Assembly: GCA_050245915.1 (NCBI GenBank)
Contig: JBFWWZ010000024.1
Span: 1-40,833, forward strand
Direction: 5' to 3'
DNA: 40,833 bases
DNA from: JBDSKH01 sp050245915
GTDB taxonomy: Bacteria > Actinomycetota > Actinomycetes > Actinomycetales > Microbacteriaceae
Under the pieces are notes generated by a model. The model saw only the letters and a program-made list of their open reading frames with translations. It was not told the DNA's origin and ran no database searches. The position numbers were made by a program, and so were the translations under genes. Position 1 is the first letter of the stretch. Every line of letters starts with the position of its first letter. Positions 29,712 to 37,525 of this stretch are shown one piece after another.

Positions 29712-30713
29712 CTAGTCCACCGTCACGTAGTCGGGGCCGCTGTAGTGGCCCGTGGTCATCTTCTGCCGCTGCAGCAGCACGTCGTTGAGCAGGCTGGAGG
29801 CGCCGAACCGGAACAGGTGCGGCTGCAGCCACTCCTCCCCCACGGTCTCGGCGACCGTGACCAGGTAGCGGATCGCGTCCTTCGACTGCCGGATGCCGCC
29901 GGCCGGCTTCACGCCGACCTTCTCGCCGGTGAGCCGGTGCCAGTCGCGCACCACCTCGAGCATCAGCAGCGTCACCGGCAGCGTGGCCGCCGGCTGCACC
30001 TTGCCGGTCGAGGTCTTGATGAAGTCCCCGCCCGCCAGGATCGACAGCCACGAGGCGCGCCGCACGTTGTCGTAGGTGTTGAGCTCGCCGGTCTCGAGGA
30101 TCACCTTGAGCGAGGCGTAGCTGCCGTCCTCACGGCGGCACGCCTCCTTCACGGCCACGATCTCCTCGAACACCTGGCCGTAGCGGCCGGTGAGGAAGGC
30201 CCCGCGGTCGATGACCATGTCGATCTCGTCGGCACCCGCGGCGACGGCGTCCGCGGTGTCCTGCAGCTTCACCCGCAGCGAGGCCCGGCCGCTGGGGAAC
30301 GCGGTCGCCACGGCGGCGACCGAGATCAGGCCGTCATCGGGATCACCGTGAGCGGCGCCCAGTGCCGCAACGGCATCCGGGACCTTGTCGCCGTACACGC
30401 AGACGGCGGCGACCCGCGGGGTGGTCGGGTCGGAGGGGTCGGGGTTCATCGCCTTCGCGACGAGCGAGCGCACCTTGCCGGGGGTATCGGCGCCCTCGAG
30501 CGTCGTGAGGTCGATGAGCTCGATGATGCGGTCGAGTGCCCACTTCTTCGACGTCGTCTTGATCGAGCGGGTCGCGAGACCCGCGGCGCGCTGCTCGAGC
30601 CCGACGGCGTCGACGCCGGGCAGCCCCTCGAGGTTCAGCCGCAGGCTCTTGTCGGTCAGGTCGTTGCCGAGCAGCTGGACCGCTCGTTCGGCGGGTGGCA
30701 ATGCGATGGTCAT
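29712..30713 (-). CDS. deoC: Deoxyribose-phosphate aldolase
   Basis: 333 aa from ATG 30713, overlapping the SorC-family gene stop as ATGA. It is a class I aldolase barrel: VAAVCVYGD near the start, AGADEIDMVID, LKVILETGEL, GGDFIK233TSTGK with the Schiff-base Lys, and VGVK269PAGGIR with the second catalytic Lys. It splits 2-deoxyribose-5-phosphate into acetaldehyde and glyceraldehyde-3-phosphate. The length, longer than the ~220-260-aa E. coli type, is usual for the actinobacterial form. The downstream ALDH would consume the acetaldehyde. Confidence 0.96.
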   Translation of the reverse strand: MTIALPPAERAVQLLGNDLTDKSLRLNLEGLPGVDAVGLEQRAAGLATRSIKTTSKKWALDRIIELIDLTTLEGADTPGKVRSLVAKAMNPDPSDPTTPRVAAVCVYGDKVPDAVAALGAAHGDPDDGLISVAAVATAFPSGRASLRVKLQDTADAVAAGADEIDMVIDRGAFLTGRYGQVFEEIVAVKEACRREDGSYASLKVILETGELNTYDNVRRASWLSILAGGDFIKTSTGKVQPAATLPVTLLMLEVVRDWHRLTGEKVGVKPAGGIRQSKDAIRYLVTVAETVGEEWLQPHLFRFGASSLLNDVLLQRQKMTTGHYSGPDYVTVD

Positions 30714-31651
30714 TCGTCCTCCAGAAGGGTCCGTGCCGTGTCCTCGTCGCTGACGAGGACCGTGCAGAGCCCGCTCATCACGATGGCGCGCGCCACATCG
30801 TGCTTGCTCGCGCCCGCGACCACGAAGATCGCGGTCGCCGCGGACCGGAGCTCGTCGTGCCCCAGTCCCACCGTACGCTCGTCGAGTCCCGGGTCGACGA
30901 TGTGGCCGTTCGCGTCGATGTAGCGGCCGACGACGTCGCCGACCGCGCCTTTGCGCACGAGCTCGGCCACGTCATCCGGGGTCAGGTAGCCGCTCTCGAC
31001 CAGCACCGAGGTCGCGTCGGCGACCCCCGCGCTGTACAGGTAGGCGGATGCCGCGGCAGCCCGGTCGAGCACGTCCGCGACGGTGCGGTCGGCCTCGATC
31101 GCGCGCTTCGTCTCCAGGCGCTCCAGGATCGCGGGGCTCGGCAGCAGGACAGCCTGCCCGCCGCCTTTGGCCGCGATCGTCGCGGCGAGGGTGGCCGCGG
31201 TTCCGGGACGCCGGTTGAGGCTGACGCCCCCGTTGATCTGCACCACGCTGACGCCGGTCGCCCAACCGTTCGGCAGCCGCTCCGCGACCGCGTCGAGCGT
31301 GCGGCCCCAGCTGACGCCGAGGGTGCGCGGAACGGGACGGAGGGCGGTGAGGTAGTCGGCGGCGGCCTGGGCGACGCGGGGCGCGACGGCGTCGTCGCCG
31401 TCGGGGTTCGGGACGATCACGGCATCTCGCAGGCCGTACCGCTCGCAGAGGCGCCGTTCGAGCGTGAGCCGGCGAGCGCGCGGGTGCACGATCTCGATGC
31501 GGACGATGCCGGCATCACGGGCCTGGGTGAGCAGGCGACCGGCCTTCCAGCGCGAGATGCCGAGCAGGCCGCCGATCTCATCCTGCGTCTTGTTGTCGTC
31601 GTAGTAGAGCTCGGCGACGCGCACGGCGAGCAACTCGTCGTCGGCGTCCAT
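30710..31651 (-). CDS. SorC/DeoR-type transcriptional regulator
   Basis: 313 aa. ATG 31651 (MDADDELLAVRVAELYY) is preferred to ATG 31669 because TATTCT lies 7 nt upstream of it. An N-terminal HTH (NKTQDEIGGLLGISRWKAGRLLTQARD, ~18-45) is followed by the SorC effector domain (LGVSWGRTLDAVAERL, VSVVQINGGV), the fold that binds phosphorylated sugars. It should control the deoC-ALDH operon it heads, probably released by deoxyribose-5-phosphate as in B. subtilis DeoR. Two CATATG-centred palindromes just upstream are candidate operators. Confidence 0.9.
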   Translation of the reverse strand: MDADDELLAVRVAELYYDDNKTQDEIGGLLGISRWKAGRLLTQARDAGIVRIEIVHPRARRLTLERRLCERYGLRDAVIVPNPDGDDAVAPRVAQAAADYLTALRPVPRTLGVSWGRTLDAVAERLPNGWATGVSVVQINGGVSLNRRPGTAATLAATIAAKGGGQAVLLPSPAILERLETKRAIEADRTVADVLDRAAAASAYLYSAGVADATSVLVESGYLTPDDVAELVRKGAVGDVVGRYIDANGHIVDPGLDERTVGLGHDELRSAATAIFVVAGASKHDVARAIVMSGLCTVLVSDEDTARTLLEDE

Positions 31652-31658
31652 GCGGTCA

Positions 31659-31664
31659 AGAATA
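31659..31664 (-). promoter_or_regulatory. -10 hexamer TATTCT, leaderless start of the deoC operon
   Basis: On the minus strand TATTCT precedes ATG 31651 by 7 nt. Confidence 0.55.
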
Positions 31665-31672
31665 CCCACCGA

Positions 31673-31706
31673 TCAACATATGTGGGAGGGGTTGCTCATA
31701 TGAGCA
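31673..31706. promoter_or_regulatory. Twin CATATG-centred operators of the SorC-family regulator
   Basis: A perfect 14-bp palindrome TGCTCATATGAGCA (31693-31706) and an imperfect relative centred on CATATG 31677-31682 have centres exactly 20 bp apart. The nearer one covers the -35 region of the TATTCT promoter. Two in-phase sites fit a tetrameric SorC-type repressor; binding is inferred. Confidence 0.6.
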
Positions 31707-31708
31707 GA

Positions 31709-31777
31709 CTCTCGACAGGCTCGACCACCGGGTCTCGACAGGCTCGACCACCGGGTCTCGACGGGCTCGACCACCGG
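31709..31777. repeat. 23-bp tandem repeat, three units
   Basis: Units at 31709, 31732 and 31755 differ by one base each (core TCTCGACAGGCTCGACCACC). It is the tandem form of the REP-like family, lying between the deoC operators and the promoter of the small membrane gene. There are no spacers, so this is not CRISPR. Confidence 0.85.
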
Positions 31778-31783
31778 CGGCAT

Positions 31784-31789
31784 TACGCT
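31784..31789 (+). promoter_or_regulatory. -10 hexamer TACGCT, leaderless start
   Basis: TACGCT precedes ATG 31796 by 6 nt. Confidence 0.5.
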
Positions 31790-31795
31790 GACGCC

Positions 31796-32164
31796 ATGCC
31801 CCGCCGCACCCCCCTGCAGATCGTCGACATCGTCGCCGGGATCGCCCTGCTCCTGATCGCGATGCTCATCGGGCTCATCATGCTGGCGTACACCACGCAG
31901 CTCGGAACCCTGAGCTCCGAGTGCGCCGGCATCGACCCCGACGGCATGCGCTGCTCCCCCGAGTTCCTGTCGGCGTCGACCATCACCGGAACCGGCACCA
32001 TCGTCTTCGCCTGGTTCCTCGCCGCAGGGTTCCTCATCGTGAGGGCCATCCAGCGCAAGGTCGTGTTCTTCCTGCCGGTCATCGCCGTCGTGGTGATGAT
32101 CGCCGGGTTCTACCTCGTCACCGCGCTGATCGGGACGAGCTACCTGCCCTCGTCCTCGACGTAG
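31796..32164 (+). CDS. Small membrane protein, 122 aa
   Basis: Leaderless ATG. There are three hydrophobic segments (IVAGIALLLIAMLIGLIMLAY, GTGTIVFAWFLAAGFLIV, VVFFLPVIAVVVMIAGFYLV), with an outside loop between the first two that holds two Cys (SECAGIDPDGMRCSPEFL). No family is recognised. Its end overlaps the convergent MFS gene by 25 bp. Confidence 0.75.
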   Translation: MPRRTPLQIVDIVAGIALLLIAMLIGLIMLAYTTQLGTLSSECAGIDPDGMRCSPEFLSASTITGTGTIVFAWFLAAGFLIVRAIQRKVVFFLPVIAVVVMIAGFYLVTALIGTSYLPSSST

Positions 32165-33366
32165 CGCGGCGTCCGCAGCACGAACACCGACGGGATCCAA
32201 AGCACCAGGATCGCGAGCATGAACCACAGCGGGACGGTCCAGCCGCCGCTCGCGTCCCGGAGGATGCCGACGACGAGCGGACCGAGCGCGCCGATCGCGT
32301 AGCCGATGCCCTGGACGAAACCGCTCAGCGCGACCGCGCCGACCTGGGTGCGGGACTTCACGTTGATGAGCGTCAGCACCAGCGGGAAGACCAGCGGACC
32401 GAGCGCTATGAAGATCGTCCAGAGCAGGGGCGCCGCACGCGGGGCGAGCAGGAAACCGCCGAGACCCGTGATAAACAGCACCATGCCGGCGACGATCAGC
32501 GGGGACGGGGAGCGCAGCCGCGCGACCAGCACCGGGATCGCGAGCGCGCACGGGATGCCGCCCAGGGCGAAGATGCCGAGCAGCACGCCGGCCTGGGCCG
32601 GCGCGACCCCGGAGAGCTCCGCGGCCATGGAGGGCAGCCACGCGAACATCGCGTACACCTCCATGCTGGTCACACCGAAGAGCAGCGTCATCGACCAGGC
32701 GATCGGCGACCGGAACAGCCGTCGCCCGATCCCGGCGTTCGCCGCCTCGATCCCCCGCGCCTCGGTGTCGAGGTTCTCGACGTGCCGACCCCGGAACATC
32801 AGCTGCCACAGCCACGGGATCGCCGCGATGACGGCGAGCAGCGCCCACATCCCGAGGGAGAAGCGCCAGCCGGCGACATCCGCCACCGGCACCGCCACCA
32901 CGGGTGGCACGGTCGCACCGAGCGACATCACGGTGACGTAGAGCGCCGTGACCACGCCGATCCGGCCGGGGAAGTATCGCTTCACGATCGGCGGCAGCAG
33001 CACGTTGCTGGTGCCGGCGCCCAGCAGCGCGAGCACGGTGCCGACCAGCAGCACGGTGGCATCGGGGGCGAGCGCGCGGATCAGATGGCCGAGGCCGCCC
33101 AGCACCGTCGCGGCAAGGAGCGCGCCCTCGAGCCCGAGACGACGGGATGCGATGGGCGCCACCAGACCGGAGAGCCCGAACACGAGCGGCGGCGCTGCGC
33201 CGATCACCGACAGCACCAGGTGATCGAGCGGCACCTCGGAGGTGATGTGCTCGAGGATCGGGGACATCGCGCCGACCGCGGTGCGCATGGTCAGGGCGAC
33301 GAGGACGATGCCGACGAAGGCGAGGATGCGACCCCGCACCGGCGGAAGCGGCACCGGGGTCGTCAC
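32140..33366 (-). CDS. MFS transporter, CynX/NimT-like
   Basis: 408 aa from leaderless GTG 33366. About 12 membrane segments; the N-terminal VALTMRTAVGAMSPIL and the pattern around LLLPPIVKRYFPGRIGVVTALYVTVMSLGATVPP match the cyanate/nitroimidazole-type MFS branch. It probably exports or imports a small anion; substrate unknown. Its -10 (TAAGCT) contains the TAA stop of the upstream MFS gene, so it may have its own transcript while also following that gene. Confidence 0.88.
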   Translation of the reverse strand: MTTPVPLPPVRGRILAFVGIVLVALTMRTAVGAMSPILEHITSEVPLDHLVLSVIGAAPPLVFGLSGLVAPIASRRLGLEGALLAATVLGGLGHLIRALAPDATVLLVGTVLALLGAGTSNVLLPPIVKRYFPGRIGVVTALYVTVMSLGATVPPVVAVPVADVAGWRFSLGMWALLAVIAAIPWLWQLMFRGRHVENLDTEARGIEAANAGIGRRLFRSPIAWSMTLLFGVTSMEVYAMFAWLPSMAAELSGVAPAQAGVLLGIFALGGIPCALAIPVLVARLRSPSPLIVAGMVLFITGLGGFLLAPRAAPLLWTIFIALGPLVFPLVLTLINVKSRTQVGAVALSGFVQGIGYAIGALGPLVVGILRDASGGWTVPLWFMLAILVLWIPSVFVLRTPRYVEDEGR

Positions 33367-33372
33367 CTCCTC

Positions 33373-33378
33373 AGCTTA
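33373..33378 (-). promoter_or_regulatory. -10 hexamer TAAGCT overlapping the upstream stop codon
   Basis: On the minus strand TAAGCT precedes GTG 33366 by 6 nt, and its TAA is the stop codon of the DHA2 transporter gene. Confidence 0.5.
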
Positions 33379-34845
33379 GGCGGGCGCGAGCACGTCCTCG
33401 TCCGCCTCGGCGGCCGCCGCGAGCTCCGCCTGATGGCGCTGCACGTCCGCCCGCCTCGGGAGCAGCAGGCTGGCGGCGGCGGCCAGCAGGTATCCCCCGA
33501 CGGCGATCGTCCCCGAGGCGATCAGGGCCGCCATCACGTTCGGCTGGGAGAGGTCGCTGCCGACCTTCGCGAAGAACACGGTCGCCGAGATCGCGACGCC
33601 GACGGCGGCGCCGATCTGCTGGAACGTGCCGTAGGCACCCGACGCGGCACCGGCATCCCGGAGCGGGACGGTGGCGAGCGCCACGTCGACGAGCGGCACG
33701 ACGAGCAAGCCGAGCCCCACACCGGTGACGGCGAGCGGCAGCAGCAGATCCCATCCGGTGAGCTGTGAGCCGCGCCCCGACATCACCGCCAGCGCCCAGA
33801 CGATGCCACCGGCCTGCAGGAGGGCGCCCGCTGTCACCACCGGCTTGCCGACCCGCGAGGCGAGCGGGATGGCCGCCCCCACGCCGAGGAAGGCGCCCAG
33901 GCTGAACGGCAGCATGATCAGCCCGACTGCGAACGCGTCGACGCCGAGGCTCGCCTGCATGTAGATGATCCAGGCCACCGTGAACGCGTTCATCGCACCC
34001 TGGAAGCTCGCCTGCGTGATGAGTCCGGCCGAGAACCCGCGGTTGGCGAACAGCGCCAGGGGCAGCAGGGCCGAGCCGTCGCGTCGTGTGCGGGCGTGCT
34101 GGTGCAGCACGAACGCCACCAGCAGCGCCGCCCCCGCCGCCGCGACGACCCAGAGCCAGGCGGGCCAGTCGAGCGCCCTGCCCTCGACGACCGGGTACAG
34201 GATGCCGAGCAGGCCGCCGCTCAGAAGCACCACTCCCGGCAGGTCGAGCCGCGGCGGCCGCGGCGACCGGGTGTCTGGAACCAGCCGCAGCGCGAGCGCG
34301 AAGATCACCACGCCGACCGGGACGTTGAGCAGGAAGATGCTGCGCCAGCTCGTTCCCGCGAGATCCGCCGTGACGAGCAATCCGCCGAGCAGCGGACCCA
34401 CGACGGCCGCGAGCCCGCTGATGCCGCCGACGATGCCGTAGATCGGCGCCCGCTCCCTGGGTGAGTACAGGGCCTGCAGGGTGCTCAGCACCTGCGGAAC
34501 CATGAGCGCCGCGAAACCTCCCTGCACCGCGCGGGCGGCCACCAGCAGGTCACCGGTCGCGGAGACGCTGGCGACGACCGAGGCGATCGTGAAGCCGGCG
34601 ACGCCGATCAGGAAGGTGCGCCGGCGTCCGATGATGTCGCCGAGGCGCCCGCCGGTGACGAGCACGACGCCGAACGCGAGCATGTAGCCGCCCACGATCC
34701 ATTCCAAATGCGCCGGCGTGGCGCCGAGGTCGTCCCGGATGGCCGGGAGCGCGACCTGCACGATCGTGACATCGAGCAGATCCATGAAGGACGCGAAGAT
34801 CAGGATGCCCATGGCCAGGCCCCGTCGCGTGGGAGTCGCCGTCAT
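33376..34845 (-). CDS. MFS drug exporter, DHA2 (EmrB/QacA) type
   Basis: 489 aa from ATG 34845, AGGAGAGG 8 nt upstream. About 14 membrane segments; the N-terminal FMDLLDVTIVQVALPAIRDDLG, GGRLGDIIGRRR (motif A) and GPLLGGLLV (motif C) are those of proton-driven multidrug exporters. The cytoplasmic tail (RADVQRHQAELAAAAEADED) is Ala/Glu-rich. It is divergent from a MarR gene across a 102-bp region with inverted repeats, the usual arrangement for MarR-controlled efflux. Confidence 0.92.
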   Translation of the reverse strand: MTATPTRRGLAMGILIFASFMDLLDVTIVQVALPAIRDDLGATPAHLEWIVGGYMLAFGVVLVTGGRLGDIIGRRRTFLIGVAGFTIASVVASVSATGDLLVAARAVQGGFAALMVPQVLSTLQALYSPRERAPIYGIVGGISGLAAVVGPLLGGLLVTADLAGTSWRSIFLLNVPVGVVIFALALRLVPDTRSPRPPRLDLPGVVLLSGGLLGILYPVVEGRALDWPAWLWVVAAAGAALLVAFVLHQHARTRRDGSALLPLALFANRGFSAGLITQASFQGAMNAFTVAWIIYMQASLGVDAFAVGLIMLPFSLGAFLGVGAAIPLASRVGKPVVTAGALLQAGGIVWALAVMSGRGSQLTGWDLLLPLAVTGVGLGLLVVPLVDVALATVPLRDAGAASGAYGTFQQIGAAVGVAISATVFFAKVGSDLSQPNVMAALIASGTIAVGGYLLAAAASLLLPRRADVQRHQAELAAAAEADEDVLAPA

Positions 34846-34874
34846 TGCGGATGCCTCTCCTAGAATCGGAAGTG

Positions 34875-34926
34875 GAAACTCTCTACTGTGGAGTTTCTCA
34901 CTATCGGGATATTCCCTAAACGGGAA
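34875..34926. promoter_or_regulatory. Candidate MarR operators
   Basis: Two inverted repeats lie in the divergent region: GAAACTC/GAGTTTC with a 9-nt gap (34875-34897), and TTCCC/GGGAA with a 5-nt gap (34912-34926). Their centres are ~33 bp apart, which would cover both promoters. Binding by the adjacent MarR protein is inferred. Confidence 0.5.
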
Positions 34927-34947
34927 CATTAGTGGAGAGGCCGAGGG

Positions 34948-35379
34948 ATGTCCAGCGCCGACGACCGCATCTCGCTCGCCATGCGACGGGTCATCGCCGA
35001 CGCGGTCCTCACCAATGAGCGCATCGCGCGCGGCATCGGTCTGAACGTGGTTGACCTGCAGACCTTCGGGATCATCCTCGACACCGGCCGCCCGCTGACC
35101 GCCGGCGAGATCAGCGCCCGCACCGAACTGCCGACCAGCACCACCACGCGGGTGCTCGATCGCCTCGAGAAAGGCGGCTTCATCCGGCGGAGATCCGACC
35201 CCGCAGACCGGCGAAAGGTCGTGATCGAGGCGATCCCTGAGCGGCTCGCCGGCTTCGAAAACGCCTACGCCGGCATCCTGGACGACCTGCGGCGCCTGCA
35301 CGCCGGCTTCACCGCAGACGAACTCGACATCGTGGCGCGCTACCTCGAGGCGATGGTCGACCCCGGATCCCGGCGATGA
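34948..35379 (+). CDS. MarR-family transcriptional regulator
   Basis: 143 aa from ATG 34948, with GGAGAGG and GAGGG upstream. It has the MarR winged helix: LNVVDLQTFGIILDTGRPLTAGEISARTELPTSTTTRVLDRLEKGGFIRRRSDPADRRKVVIE, including the conserved wing D-P-x-D-R-R. It is likely a repressor of the divergent DHA2 exporter. Its TGA overlaps the next ATG (ATGA), so the MDMPI-like protein is coupled to it. Confidence 0.92.
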   Translation: MSSADDRISLAMRRVIADAVLTNERIARGIGLNVVDLQTFGIILDTGRPLTAGEISARTELPTSTTTRVLDRLEKGGFIRRRSDPADRRKVVIEAIPERLAGFENAYAGILDDLRRLHAGFTADELDIVARYLEAMVDPGSRR

Positions 35380-35795
35380 GCGACCCCCGAGACCTGACCA
35401 GGTACCTGCCGCTCAGCACCCGGCCCCGGCACGACGAGTCCGCCGTCGACGACGACTGGGGCACCCGGCTCGCCGTGCTCGTCAGCGCGGGAGCATCCGG
35501 TGCGGCGGTCGACCGTGCGCTCGCGCGTCGACGGGTGCGGATCGGCGACCTGGGCGCCGCGCTGGCCGAGGCGTGGGAGACGCACCCGGGCCTCGCCGTG
35601 GACGCCACCACATCCGGGGCCGTCGCCCTCGCCCGTACCCTCGCCGCACCCCTGCCCATCCGCGCAGTGGTCAGAGGGCGCACGCTGCGGGCGACCGACG
35701 CCGGGTGGGAGTTCGGCTCCGGCCCCGAGCTGGCGGGCACCGCCCGTGAACTGGTTCTGTTCCTCTACGGGCGCGGGCCGGTGCCCTCGGCCTGA
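35376..35795 (+). CDS. Hypothetical protein with MDMPI-C-like end
   Basis: 139 aa, coupled to the MarR gene by a 4-nt overlap. The C-terminal half (VRGRTLRATDAGWEFGSGPELAGTARELVLFLYGR) resembles the end of mycothiol-dependent maleylpyruvate isomerase-type proteins, but the N-terminal DinB-like domain that normally precedes it is absent. It could be a fragment or a stand-alone SCP2-like domain. Its end overlaps convergent ribF by 31 bp. Confidence 0.6.
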   Translation: MSDPRDLTRYLPLSTRPRHDESAVDDDWGTRLAVLVSAGASGAAVDRALARRRVRIGDLGAALAEAWETHPGLAVDATTSGAVALARTLAAPLPIRAVVRGRTLRATDAGWEFGSGPELAGTARELVLFLYGRGPVPSA

Positions 35796-36715
35796 AGGAT
35801 GCCGCGGATCCGCTGTTCGTCGGCCCGCAGCTGGGCGACCAGGGCATCCACCCCGTCGAACCGGTTCATCGGCCGGATGTACTCGACGAACGCCAGGTCG
35901 ATCGTCTTTCCGTAGAGGTCGAGCCTCTGATCGAGCAGGTGCGCCTCCACCTGATGCTGCGGCACCCCCTCGAACGTCGGGTTGTTGCCGATCGAGACGG
36001 CCGACCCGTATCGCACCCCGTCGACCGTGGCCCATGCCGCGTAGACGCCGTCGCGGGGCAGCATCCCCTCGACCGCGGGGTCGAGGTTCGCCGTCGGATA
36101 CCCGAGCTCGCGCCCGCGCTGCTCGCCCGGAACGACGGTGGAGCGGATCGACGGCTGCCGCCCGAGCAGTCCGGCCGCCTCGCGCACCCTGCCCTCGGTG
36201 AGGAGTTCGCGGATCCAGGTGGACGACACACGGCGGCCCTCGAGATCGAAGTCGGCGATCTGCGCCACCTCGAAGCCGCAGTCCTCCCCGAAACCGCGGA
36301 GCGCCGCGAGATCGCCCGCCCCGCGCTCACCGAAACGGAAGTCCGCGCCGGCGAGCACCACCTTCGCGTGCAGCGTCTCGACCAGGATCCGGCGGACGAA
36401 CTCCTCGGGCGACTGACGCGCGAGCTCCTCCGTGAACTCCAGGAGCAGCACCGCGCCGATCCCGGCGGACTCGAACAGCTCCACCTTCTGGGCGGCGCTC
36501 ACCAGGTCGGGCGGAGCGGTGCCGGGCGCGAGAGTCGACAGCGGGTTGCGGTCGAAGGTCACCACCGTCGGGACCAGGCCGTCCGCCTGCGCCCGCTCGC
36601 ACAGCTGGCGCAGCACGTCGCGATGACCGATATGCAGTCCGTCGAACTTGCCGACCGTCACCGCCGACGGCCCGAAGCCTGCCGGGATCGCCTCGGAGCT
36701 GCGATAGACCTCCAC
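35765..36715 (-). CDS. ribF: Bifunctional riboflavin kinase / FAD synthetase
   Basis: 316 aa from GTG 36715, which directly follows the upstream TGA. The N-terminal adenylyltransferase has VTVGKFDGLHIGH31 (the HxGH-type nucleotide site) and SSTWIRELL. The C-terminal flavokinase has GRELGYPTANLD and PRDGVYAAWATVDG. It converts riboflavin to FMN and then FAD in the cytoplasm. In actinobacteria ribF normally lies near truB; here two small membrane protein genes separate them. Confidence 0.96.
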   Translation of the reverse strand: MEVYRSSEAIPAGFGPSAVTVGKFDGLHIGHRDVLRQLCERAQADGLVPTVVTFDRNPLSTLAPGTAPPDLVSAAQKVELFESAGIGAVLLLEFTEELARQSPEEFVRRILVETLHAKVVLAGADFRFGERGAGDLAALRGFGEDCGFEVAQIADFDLEGRRVSSTWIRELLTEGRVREAAGLLGRQPSIRSTVVPGEQRGRELGYPTANLDPAVEGMLPRDGVYAAWATVDGVRYGSAVSIGNNPTFEGVPQHQVEAHLLDQRLDLYGKTIDLAFVEYIRPMNRFDGVDALVAQLRADEQRIRGILQAEGTGPRP

Positions 36716-37132
36716 TCAGGCCTCCGGGTCCGCGGGCCGCCGGCGCAGGTACAGCAGGCCGATCACCGGCACGACGAGCGGCACCAGCAGGTAGCCGAGG
36801 CCGTAGGCGCTCCAGACGGTCGCCTGCCGGCTGTCGGGTGCGGGATCGAACACGTCGGGGAAGATCAGGCTGAGAGTGCCGACGATCAGCACCCCCGCCA
36901 GCTCGAAGCAGATGGTCGCCAGCGCCAGACGGCGCCAGCCGAGAGCGAGCGCCAGGGTGGCGACGATGTAGACGACCCCGGCGACCGCCGAGAGGGTGAA
37001 CGCCAGCGGCGCCTCGTCGAACCTGTCGATGATCTGGAACGTCGACCGCCCGGTCGCCGCGATGGCGAGCACGCCGTAGACGGCGACGAGGACGCGGCCC
37101 GCACCGGTGATCCGGGGGCGGCTGGCTGTCAC
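36716..37132 (-). CDS. Membrane protein upstream of ribF
   Basis: 138 aa from leaderless GTG 37132. Four hydrophobic segments (VLVAVYGVLAIAATG, FTLSAVAGVVYIVATLALALGW, LALATICFELAGVLIVGTLSLIF, GLGYLLVPLVVPVIGLLYL) and an Arg-rich tail. Its stop abuts the ribF start, so the two are coupled. A role in flavin supply is suggested only by position. Confidence 0.8.
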   Translation of the reverse strand: MTASRPRITGAGRVLVAVYGVLAIAATGRSTFQIIDRFDEAPLAFTLSAVAGVVYIVATLALALGWRRLALATICFELAGVLIVGTLSLIFPDVFDPAPDSRQATVWSAYGLGYLLVPLVVPVIGLLYLRRRPADPEA

Positions 37133-37139
37133 GTCATCC

Positions 37140-37145
37140 AGATTA
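37140..37145 (-). promoter_or_regulatory. -10 hexamer TAATCT, leaderless start
   Basis: On the minus strand TAATCT precedes GTG 37132 by 7 nt, which would give ribF and its neighbour a transcript separate from truB. Confidence 0.55.
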
Positions 37146-37156
37146 GCGGTGGCGGG

Positions 37157-37525
37157 CTAGGCGAGCTGGACGGTCCAGATCTGGTACATCCGGTAGGCCA
37201 TCACCGCGACCGCGAACGCGCCGACCCCCAGCACCACGGTGCTCCAGCGGCTGCGGTCGGTGAGTGCCCAGACCACCGCCAGCGGCGGGATGATCGCGGC
37301 CGAGATCAGGTACACCCAGAACTCGGCGGGATTGCCGGTGGGCGCGTTGCCGAACGCCGGGGCGAGCAGCGCGATCACGATCTGGGCGAGCAGGAGCACC
37401 TCGACCGCCACGAGCGACAGGACCGTCAGGTCGGCGGGCTTGCGCCCCGCCAAGCCCAGGATGACGCAGAGCAGCCCCGCGAGCACGGCGGCTCCGACCA
37501 GCGCGACAGTGAAACCGAAGATCAT
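37157..37525 (-). CDS. Small membrane protein coupled to truB
   Basis: 122 aa from ATG 37525, overlapping the truB stop as ATGA. Four hydrophobic segments (FTVALVGAAVLAGLLCVILGL, VLSLVAVEVLLLAQIVIALL, FWVYLISAAIIPPLAVVWALT, VVLGVGAFAVAVMAYRMYQIW). No known motif. It ends 24 nt before the next gene. Function is unknown. Confidence 0.8.
   Translation of the reverse strand: MIFGFTVALVGAAVLAGLLCVILGLAGRKPADLTVLSLVAVEVLLLAQIVIALLAPAFGNAPTGNPAEFWVYLISAAIIPPLAVVWALTDRSRWSTVVLGVGAFAVAVMAYRMYQIWTVQLA

Noticed and set aside
27346..30051. Very long minus-strand frame of 901 codons through deoC and the aldehyde dehydrogenase genes
   Set aside because: Only its last 287 codons are the real half-ALDH; the rest is an Arg/Ala/Gly-rich shadow of deoC and the ALDH gene, caused by high GC.
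28203..30923. 906-codon plus-strand frame opposite deoC and ALDH
   Set aside because: Antisense shadow; the minus strand carries complete catalytic motifs.
31709..31777. CRISPR array
   Set aside because: The three units are directly adjacent with no spacers, and no cas genes are present.
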